Positions 7,796 through 13,764 of a stretch of DNA of 13,764 bases are shown piece after piece. Source of the DNA: Tidjanibacter sp. (GTDB lineage: Bacteria; Bacteroidota; Bacteroidia; Bacteroidales; Rikenellaceae); NCBI GenBank assembly GCA_017547065.1, contig JAFYRC010000277.1, forward strand, positions 1 to 13,764, in the 5' to 3' direction. How positions within the stretch are numbered: position 1 is the stretch's first letter; each line of letters starts with the position of its first letter. The notes below the pieces were generated by a model, which worked only from the letters and a program-made list of their open reading frames with translations, ran no database searches and was not told the DNA's origin. Made by a program: the position numbers and the translations under genes.

Positions 7796-9634
7796 ATGAA
7801 AGCGATGAAAAAAATTGCATACATATTGATGATTGCCGCATCTGCATCGTTGCTCTCTTGTACGGGCGATTTTCTGGATGTGGAGACCAAGTCGGAGTTC
7901 GACGAGTCGATTGTCTTCTCGAACTACACCTTGGCGGAGTATAACATTTTCTCCATTTCGGCTGCATTTGGTGAGACTAACGGCCACCGTGGTCGCTACC
8001 TCCCCTACTATGGCTTCAACACCGATATTGAGTGGAACAACAGCACCGACGCTGGCGATAAACTCGATCTTTCGGCCTACAACACCAAGAGTGGTAACGG
8101 CCAGATGAGTAACAGCAACGGTCCTATGGAGTGTCTTTACAAAGGTATCGAGAGGGCCAACCTCTGTATCAAGGGTCTGAAAACCTATGGTAATATCGAG
8201 AACGACAAGCAGATGGCTTACCTCTATGGTGAGGCACTCACCCTGAGGGCTGTGCTCTACCACGACCTGTTGAAAGGTTGGGGTGATATTCCCGCTCGTT
8301 TCGAGCCCATCACTTCGGAGACTATCTACATTCCCAAGTCGAATCGTGATGTAATCTACAAACAACTCCTTTCGGACCTCGAGACCGCAATTCCTCTGCT
8401 CTACTGGCCCGGCGAGAGCGCACAGACTATGCGTACTGACCGTATCAGCAAATCCTTTGCAATTGGTATGTATGCTCGTTTGGCACTTGCCGCAAGTGGT
8501 TATGCATTGCGCCCCGACGAGGGTATGATTGGCACCAACAACCCTGGTTCGGTTCGCAAGACCGACGACGCAGAGTTGCAGGCCAGCGTGCTCTATCCCA
8601 AGGCACTCAACTACCTCAAACAGGCTATCAACCAGAATTGCAACAGCCTCTATGCTAACTACATCGACCTCTGGAAGAGTGTGAACGATATGGACCTCTC
8701 CGCAGGTAAGGAGACTCTGTTCGTTATCCCCTTCAGCGATGGTCGTGGTAGGTGGAACTTCACATTCGCCATCAGGGACGAAGATCTCAGTAGCAGGGGT
8801 GGTTCGGCAGGTCCTGTACCTACCCTCTACTTCGCTTACGACACCAAGGACGTTCGTAGGGACATCAGCTGCGTGAACTTCAAGTGGGAGAAAGGCCACG
8901 TTGCCGCACCCACCAGCGTAAACAACTGGTACTTTGGTAAGTATCGTTTCGAGTGGCAGATTAAGGCTCCCTTCGGTGGCGGTAACGACGACGGTGTGAA
9001 ACCCGTGGTTATGCGTTATGCCGACATTCTGCTGATGGCTGCCGAGATTGCAAATAGTAAGGAGTGTGGCGCAAGGGACGAGGCCTTCGCAAAGGACTGC
9101 TTGTTGGCTGTTCGCCAGAGGGCATTCAAGGGTAACGAGAGCACTGCACAGAGCTATGTTAACGCTCTGACCGGCGAGAAGAACATCCAGGCTGCCATCG
9201 AGGAGGAGAGGAAGTTTGAGTTTGTGGGCGAGTTCTTGCGTAAGGGCGACCTCATCCGTTGGGGTAAGCTCGGCAGCACTCTCAAAGCAACCAAGCAGGA
9301 TCTTATCGACTTTGCTAACCTCGAGGGTAAATATACTTACCTGAGTGGCGACCTCTACTGGAAAGACAACGGCGCAGAGGGTATCACCATCTACGGCTTG
9401 GAGCCCAACCAGAAGGCTGCTCCCGCAGGTGCCGAGGGTGAGTGGACACACATCAAAGAGTACATCAAACCCGAGAGGTTCTACTCCGACAAGAACAAGA
9501 CCTACGCCTACGATGTTCTCTACATCAACGATCCCGACACCCGTCAGTTCTGGCCCTTGTTCGACGCTACTTGCGTTGCCAACAGCGAGCTGAAGAACGA
9601 CTATGGTTATGCTGGTGCGACTGCAACCGAATAA
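7796..9634 (+). CDS. SusD-like (RagB/SusD family) outer-membrane glycan-binding lipoprotein
   Basis: Surface lid that captures glycan and delivers it to the SusC-like barrel. 612 residues. Lipoprotein signal peptide with lipobox LLSC (Cys22), followed by TGDFLD, whose acidic residue fits surface export. An ATG at 7805 (MKKIAYI) is an equally good start three codons later. RagB/SusD signatures: C-I-K-G-L at 124-128 and the TPR-type helices GEALTLRAVLYHDLLKGWGD at 145-164; RISKSFAIGMYARLALAASG at 216-235; RYADILLMAAE at 407-417; and the hallmark EERKFEFVGEFLRKGDLIRWG at about 470-490. The C-terminus (FWPLF..NSELKNDYGY) is a variant of the usual SusD ending. The 15-base gap from the SusC gene and the shared reading frame mark one operon. 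Ligand-contacting aromatic residues cannot be assigned without a structure; pectin as ligand is inferred from context. Confidence 0.95.
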   Translation: MKAMKKIAYILMIAASASLLSCTGDFLDVETKSEFDESIVFSNYTLAEYNIFSISAAFGETNGHRGRYLPYYGFNTDIEWNNSTDAGDKLDLSAYNTKSGNGQMSNSNGPMECLYKGIERANLCIKGLKTYGNIENDKQMAYLYGEALTLRAVLYHDLLKGWGDIPARFEPITSETIYIPKSNRDVIYKQLLSDLETAIPLLYWPGESAQTMRTDRISKSFAIGMYARLALAASGYALRPDEGMIGTNNPGSVRKTDDAELQASVLYPKALNYLKQAINQNCNSLYANYIDLWKSVNDMDLSAGKETLFVIPFSDGRGRWNFTFAIRDEDLSSRGGSAGPVPTLYFAYDTKDVRRDISCVNFKWEKGHVAAPTSVNNWYFGKYRFEWQIKAPFGGGNDDGVKPVVMRYADILLMAAEIANSKECGARDEAFAKDCLLAVRQRAFKGNESTAQSYVNALTGEKNIQAAIEEERKFEFVGEFLRKGDLIRWGKLGSTLKATKQDLIDFANLEGKYTYLSGDLYWKDNGAEGITIYGLEPNQKAAPAGAEGEWTHIKEYIKPERFYSDKNKTYAYDVLYINDPDTRQFWPLFDATCVANSELKNDYGYAGATATE

Positions 9635-9664
9635 ACTCACCTACACCTTTGAATAATATAAGTT

Positions 9665-12600
9665 ATGAAAAAGTTATTGAAAAATATAGCATTGTTTGCT
9701 GCGACAGCATTGGCTGCAGTGGGTTGTGCTCCCGAGCCGAGCGAGGTTATCGACTCAATCGAGCTTAACCGTGCACTGACCCCGCTGAAATTCAAAGCAA
9801 GCGTTATTGCATCCAAGGGTACCGACGTTGAGTTCTCTTGGGAGATTATGGAGGGTGTTGAGAAGTATGAACTTCAACTTTTCAACGCAGCCGAGGACGC
9901 CGAGGGCAACACCATTGCTCCCGACTACGAGGCAGCTTCGCCCATCGACACCTACTTTGTACTGCCCAACGAGGTTCCCTACGCTGTGAGGAACCTGGCA
10001 GTTGACAAGAGCTTCTATGCACGCGTTCGTGGTCACAAAACCAACCTGGAGCCCTCGAAATGGGCCGAGTTGGAGAAGGAGTTCTCAACCAGCGCTGTAC
10101 GTAGCAACCTCAACCCCAAAGTTATCGAGCGTGGCACCAACTACGTTGTTGTAACTTGGGATGCTGCTGAGGACAAGGCCGATCTTACCACTCTGCGCGC
10201 CGTACCCGTATTGGGTGGCGAGGCTGTTGTTGTTGCTCTTGAGAGCGCCGACAAAGAGGCTTGCAGCAAGAAGGTTGAGGGCCTTGCAGCTTGCACCGAC
10301 TATCGCGTTGAGTTGATCTTCGGTAAGAGTGGCTCGCGTGGCTACACCACCGCTTGGACTCGTCCTTCGACCGAGGGTATCAACCTTGTAAACTCGGTTG
10401 AGGCTATCGTTAACGCCTACACCGGCACCACTGGTGATGTTAAGCTCCGCTTGGCATACAACGATGGTGAGCCCTACGATTTCTCGGCTGCAACTGCCAG
10501 CATCCAGTGCAACCTCTACCTCATTGGTGAGTCGACCGGCGATGGCAAAAAACCCGTAGTTAAGGGCTTCCAGGTTACCTCTACCGGTAGCGCATTCCAT
10601 ATGGAGGATCTCTACATTGACGGTGCAGGCCTCATTAGCCTCTTGCAGAACGACGCTCCCGCAACCGCTCCCGCAACCATCGAGTTCATCAACTGCGAGA
10701 TTACCGGTTATGAGCGTAGCCTCTACGTTTCGAACTCGACCGGCTCGACCGACAAGTTCTTGCTCGACGGCGTGTATCTGCACGACATCAACCCCGAGGG
10801 TGCAAGCGGCGGCGACCTTATCGACTTCCGTAACGGTACCCACAAGGACATCCGTCTTCAGAATTCTACTTTCTACGATTCGGGCCGTACCTTTATGCGT
10901 CTGTTCAACAGCAAGTCGTTGCAGGTTGAGAAGGTGAATATCGTGAACTGTACGTTCAATATGGTTGCAACCACCAAGAGCAGCTCCAACAACCAGGGTA
11001 TCGTTGGTTGGAAGACCGAGAGCGCAGCAAATGCAACCGAGTTCAACATCAGCAAGTGTGTGTTCCTCAACCAGTATCACGACAATGAGGATCCCGCTGA
11101 CGCAACCAAGTGCTGGGTAAGGATCGCTCGTAACAGTAGCGACTCCTACGCTCCCAAGTGCTCGGGCAACTACTACTACAACGTTGGTGCAGCGTGGTTT
11201 GAGATCGCAGCCCTCGATTTGGCAGGCGGTGCATTCAGCCAGGCAGCAGCTTTGGCCGATGGCGGTAAAATCCTGACCGAGGATCCCTGCGTAAACTCGT
11301 TGGCTAACAAGCTCTACCTCAACACCACAAGCGACATCTCCGCTAACAAAGCAGGTGACCCCCGCTGGTGGAATGCACAGCAGCCCGTGGTTGTTCGTGC
11401 TACCGAGCTCACCCTCGAGAGCGAGCCTCGTGTTTGGGACTTCACCGTGAAGAGCAAGTTCGACACCGAGAGCCTCACCGCTCCCACCATCATCGACAAC
11501 GTTCGCATCTACGGTACCGCAGAGGTTCCCGCAGAGGTTGTTATGGGTAAAGGTGTTCAGTTCAGCAAGGGCGCAATGGTTAACGCCGCTGGCGAGCCCG
11601 AGTACAGCGCAGTTGGTGTGCTGACCGAGGGTTATGGTGCCATCGTTGTTACCGCACAGGGCCAGAGCGGCATCGAGACTATGCAGGTGTTGGCTGGTGG
11701 CGACCGCTACACTATCCTCGCCGATGGTAAACCCCACAAAGTTGTGTTGGGCGACCTCGCAGGCGAGAACAACATCTACGTTTTGGCTTCGTCGGCTGTT
11801 ACTCTGACCAAGGTTGAGTGGACCAAAGACCTCACCCCCGATCAGACCGTATTCCCCTTGGCTAAACCCGCAATCACCCTCTCCGCTACCAGCGTTGACG
11901 AGGGCACAGCAGAGGCTGTAACCGTATCGTGGGCTGCCGTGGCTAATGCCGACAAATATGTACTCACCGGCCTCGGTCAGACCCTGACCTTCGCCGCTAC
12001 CGACGCTCTGGAGCTTACCGTTCCCGCCGAGCAGGTTGCAGCATTGGCCGTTGGCGAGTATGAGATTACCCTCACCGCCTACCCCGTTGAGACCTCCAAC
12101 AAGTACAGCGCATCGGAGACCGCAACCGCAACCTTCAAGGTTAAGAAAGTGGTTCTCGGTGGCGAGGTAACCCTCACTTGGGACTTCTCGTCGGATGCTT
12201 GGGCTGCAGCTATCGCAGCTATCGGCACCTCCAACAACACCACAGTTGACCTCGTAGTTGATGGTTTGAGCGTTCAGTCCGGTAGTGGTTCTATCAAGGC
12301 TTATGACGCTAACCGTGAGGAGTACCGTTGGGCAATCCAGCACGGTGGCGCAGGCTCGGCTACCAAACGTTACTTCCAGTTCACCGCTCCCGCAAGTGGT
12401 ACCTTGAAGGTTTGGAGTAGCAACTCGAGTGGCGAGGATCTCACCCGTCTTGTTACCGTTCAGTATGGCGCTGATGGCGATAAGATGCAGAATCCTGGTG
12501 GTTCTCCCTCGGGCGAGACTCCCACTGTTAGCGAGTTTGACATCGACATCACCAAGGGCGACGATATCCGCATCTGGTCGGATGTTAACGGTTTGAGGTA

Positions 12601-13153
12601 CTACAAGATTGAGTACACCTACGTTGCAGCTCCCGTAGAGCAGACCATCTCTTGGGGACACGAGGCATTCAATGACATTTGGGTAAATGGTTGCGCAAGC
12701 AACACCGGCAACATCGACGCTACATTTGTTAGTGGTACGATGACCGCAGGTGGCAACCTCACCAAAGATGCCGATGGCTTCACCTACGATGGTTTACAGT
12801 TCGTTTTGGGTGGTGGTAAGTTTAAGTTCGGTCAGAACAACAACGCCGCAGGCGAGTTGGCTACCCGTGTACAGTTTGGCGGTAGTGGCAACACTGGCAA
12901 GCAGGTGCTCATCTTCGAGGCTCCCGCGGCAGGTGTGCTCAAAGTTGAGGCTGTTAGCTCGGGCGATACAAGCCGTCCTTTGAAAGTGGTTGTTGACAGC
13001 ACCGAGGTTGCTTCGTTCGACACTCCCGACAAAACCCAGGCTCCCGCCATCTTTGAAGTGGATTGCACTACCGCAGTTGCTGGCTCGAAGATTTATATCT
13101 ACAGTGGTAACAGTGGTATCAACCTCTTCTCAATCAGCTACACCTACAAATAG
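9665..13153 (+). CDS. Multi-domain surface lipoprotein: Fn3-like domains, beta-helix (DUF4957/DUF5123-like) and three C-terminal binding-type modules
   Basis: Probable surface glycan-binding protein (the SusE/SusF position after SusD). 1,162 residues; lipobox AVGC with Cys21, then acidic APEPSE. By eye: two Fn3-like domains (about 36-143 and 147-234); a right-handed beta-helix (about 236-570) with repeated strands such as IEFINCEITG, LDGVYLHDI, IRLQNSTFYDSG, VNIVNCTFNM and ISKCVFLNQ, ending in AGDPRWW; module 1 (about 578-722); a third Fn3-like domain (about 733-828); module 2 (about 832-987); module 3 (about 992-1162). The modules share a W(D/G) start, an APA.G.LKV strand and an ending such as YYKIEYTY or LFSISYTY, a pattern I associate with C-terminal modules of Bacteroidetes pectate lyases. 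The helix resembles pectate-lyase folds, but I find no convincing lyase catalytic set, so I favour binding over catalysis. It lies 30 bases after the SusD stop and is closed by a strong terminator, so it is the last gene of the operon. Confidence 0.85.
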   Translation: MKKLLKNIALFAATALAAVGCAPEPSEVIDSIELNRALTPLKFKASVIASKGTDVEFSWEIMEGVEKYELQLFNAAEDAEGNTIAPDYEAASPIDTYFVLPNEVPYAVRNLAVDKSFYARVRGHKTNLEPSKWAELEKEFSTSAVRSNLNPKVIERGTNYVVVTWDAAEDKADLTTLRAVPVLGGEAVVVALESADKEACSKKVEGLAACTDYRVELIFGKSGSRGYTTAWTRPSTEGINLVNSVEAIVNAYTGTTGDVKLRLAYNDGEPYDFSAATASIQCNLYLIGESTGDGKKPVVKGFQVTSTGSAFHMEDLYIDGAGLISLLQNDAPATAPATIEFINCEITGYERSLYVSNSTGSTDKFLLDGVYLHDINPEGASGGDLIDFRNGTHKDIRLQNSTFYDSGRTFMRLFNSKSLQVEKVNIVNCTFNMVATTKSSSNNQGIVGWKTESAANATEFNISKCVFLNQYHDNEDPADATKCWVRIARNSSDSYAPKCSGNYYYNVGAAWFEIAALDLAGGAFSQAAALADGGKILTEDPCVNSLANKLYLNTTSDISANKAGDPRWWNAQQPVVVRATELTLESEPRVWDFTVKSKFDTESLTAPTIIDNVRIYGTAEVPAEVVMGKGVQFSKGAMVNAAGEPEYSAVGVLTEGYGAIVVTAQGQSGIETMQVLAGGDRYTILADGKPHKVVLGDLAGENNIYVLASSAVTLTKVEWTKDLTPDQTVFPLAKPAITLSATSVDEGTAEAVTVSWAAVANADKYVLTGLGQTLTFAATDALELTVPAEQVAALAVGEYEITLTAYPVETSNKYSASETATATFKVKKVVLGGEVTLTWDFSSDAWAAAIAAIGTSNNTTVDLVVDGLSVQSGSGSIKAYDANREEYRWAIQHGGAGSATKRYFQFTAPASGTLKVWSSNSSGEDLTRLVTVQYGADGDKMQNPGGSPSGETPTVSEFDIDITKGDDIRIWSDVNGLRYYKIEYTYVAAPVEQTISWGHEAFNDIWVNGCASNTGNIDATFVSGTMTAGGNLTKDADGFTYDGLQFVLGGGKFKFGQNNNAAGELATRVQFGGSGNTGKQVLIFEAPAAGVLKVEAVSSGDTSRPLKVVVDSTEVASFDTPDKTQAPAIFEVDCTTAVAGSKIYIYSGNSGINLFSISYTYK

Positions 13154-13180
13154 TAGTCTTAGCATAAACTTTTTCAGCAC

Positions 13181-13220
13181 AAGGGCTGCCCCACAAAGGG
13201 GTGGCCCTTTGTTGTTTTTT
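13181..13220 (+). terminator. Strong intrinsic terminator of the susC-susD-lipoprotein operon
   Basis: AAGGGC (13181-13186) pairs with GCCCTT (13204-13209), two G-T wobble pairs follow (13187/13203 and 13188/13202), then CCCC (13189-13192) pairs with GGGG (13198-13201), enclosing the loop ACAAA. The T-rich stretch 13208-13220 ends in six T. It starts 28 bases after the stop codon at 13151-13153. Confidence 0.92.
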
Positions 13221-13231
13221 AGGGGAGGGCA

Positions 13232-13276
13232 AGAAAGAGCAGAAAGAGCAGAAAGAGCAGAAAGGGCAGAAAGGGA
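13232..13276 (+). repeat. Tandem repeat of a 9-bp purine-rich unit
   Basis: Three exact copies of AGAAAGAGC (13232-13258), then AGAAAGGGC (13259-13267) and AGAAAGGGA (13268-13276). The tract then fades into an A/G-rich run to about 13289. It lies between the terminator and the next promoter, in apparently non-coding DNA. Confidence 0.9.
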
Positions 13277-13299
13277 AAAAGGGGAAAAGTAATGAAACT

Positions 13300-13331
13300 A
13301 TTGTGGGAGTTGGGGCGATGTATTATCTTTG
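13300..13331 (+). promoter_or_regulatory. Bacteroidetes-type promoter of the four-helix-bundle gene
   Basis: TATCTTTG (13324-13331) matches TAnnTTTG exactly. ATTG (13300-13303) matches three of four bases of the -33 box, with the typical 20-base spacing. The ATG at 13347 lies only 15 bases past the -7 box, so the leader would be about 10 bases or less. Confidence 0.7.
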
Positions 13332-13346
13332 TGGAAAAGCATTGTT

Positions 13347-13764
13347 ATGGAACAGTCGAATTTTCTGCCACAGAAGAATAACTATCGTAATCTGATAGCC
13401 TATCAGAAAGCAGAGTGCATCTATGACATAACCTACTTCTTTGCGCACAAATTCCTTGATGCAAAAGACCGCACCATAGATCAAATGATACAAGCTGCTC
13501 GTTCAGGCAAGCAAAACATTGCCGAAGGCGAGTGTGCCTCCACAACATCAACCGAAACAGAACTTAAACTGCTCAACGTGGCCCGTGCAAGTCTTCAAGA
13601 ACTATTGGCCGACTATGAGGATTTTTTGAGAGTGAGAGGTCTATGCCAATGGAGTAGCGACAGCGAAAAACACCAACAGGCTCGCAAGGTCTGCAAGGAA
13701 CACTCAAACTCCGATTTCTATCGACAAGCCATACAAACACGTTCGGCCGAAACAATAGCCAACA
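13347..13764 (+). CDS. Four helix bundle suffix domain protein (3' end outside window)
   Basis: Starting at ATG 13347, the frame stays open to the window edge: 139 complete codons and no stop. The protein begins MEQSNFLPQKNNYRNLIAYQ, continues with AECIYDITYFFAHKFL, and contains DRTIDQMIQAARSGKQNIAEG at about 42-62, followed by a helical segment LKLLNVARASLQELLADYEDFL at about 73-94. This matches my knowledge of the 'four helix bundle suffix' family of Bacteroidetes, related to the proteins encoded in 23S rRNA intervening sequences. Its molecular function is unknown. No signal peptide, so it should be cytoplasmic. It has its own promoter and follows a strong terminator, so it is not part of the PUL operon. 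Codons such as ATA (six times), TCA, CTA and AGA set it apart from the genes upstream. Confidence 0.85.
   Translation, partial: MEQSNFLPQKNNYRNLIAYQKAECIYDITYFFAHKFLDAKDRTIDQMIQAARSGKQNIAEGECASTTSTETELKLLNVARASLQELLADYEDFLRVRGLCQWSSDSEKHQQARKVCKEHSNSDFYRQAIQTRSAETIAN

Noticed and set aside
4682..9640. Very long antisense open reading frame (about 1,650 codons) opposite susC and susD
   Set aside because: It is exactly codon-aligned with two clear genes and has no recognisable domain or signal. It is explained by missing TTA, CTA and TCA codons on the sense strand.
10085..12661. Antisense open frame opposite the surface lipoprotein gene, and a similar one at 2418-4019 opposite the GH105-lyase gene
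   Set aside because: Both are codon-aligned mirrors of well-supported genes; their translations look like shadow sequence.
13232..13276. CRISPR array
   Set aside because: The repeat units are 9 bp and directly adjacent, with no spacers and no cas genes nearby.
13201..13395. Short open frame reading through the 9-bp repeat (Glu-Gln-Lys repeats)
   Set aside because: Its GTG start lies inside the terminator stem, and it overlaps the promoter and start of the four-helix-bundle gene. No supporting start signal.

Overview
The window looks like part of a polysaccharide utilization locus (PUL) from a Bacteroidales (Bacteroidota) bacterium. The evidence is an adjacent SusC-like/SusD-like gene pair, a lipoprotein directly after it, two upstream regions that match the Bacteroidetes -33/-7 promoter pattern (TAnnTTTG boxes), A/C-rich leaders without Shine-Dalgarno sequences, and a 'four helix bundle suffix' gene, a family common in this group. 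The genus cannot be fixed from the sequence. The likely substrate is pectin, mainly its galacturonan backbone, because the two enzyme genes carry four pectin-active domains.

Layout, all on the + strand. (1) 57-1706: secreted fusion of an SGNH/CE12-type rhamnogalacturonan/pectin acetylesterase and a CE8 pectin methylesterase. (2) 1734-4268: secreted fusion of a GH105-type unsaturated galacturonyl hydrolase, a PL1-type pectate lyase and a short Asp-rich calcium-binding-like C-terminal tail. A bulged-stem terminator candidate overlaps its stop codon. (3) 4269-4558: intergenic region with the terminator, a promoter (TATATTTG at 4383) and a leader of roughly 160 bases with two hairpins. (4) 4559-7780 and (5) 7796-9634: SusC-like TonB-dependent transporter and SusD-like lipoprotein. 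(6) 9665-13153: large lipoprotein with Fn3-like domains, a right-handed beta-helix and three related C-terminal modules, probably a surface glycan-binding protein. A strong intrinsic terminator follows at 13181-13220. (7) After a 9-bp tandem repeat and a new promoter, a four-helix-bundle-suffix gene starts at 13347 and runs off the end of the window.

Working model (inference): the first protein strips acetyl and methyl groups. The second cuts the bared polygalacturonate by beta-elimination and removes the unsaturated terminal uronate from the products. The third lipoprotein and SusD capture glycan at the cell surface, and SusC imports it. The 27-, 15- and 30-base gaps fit two transcription units (enzymes; susC-susD-lipoprotein). 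No regulator, sugar kinase or inner-membrane transporter is present, so the PUL probably extends upstream of base 1. I do not see a wholly new system. The most unusual points are the two multi-enzyme fusions, the beta-helix lipoprotein with its triplicated C-terminal module, and the complete exclusion of TTA, CTA and TCA codons across about 1,650 codons of susC-susD.
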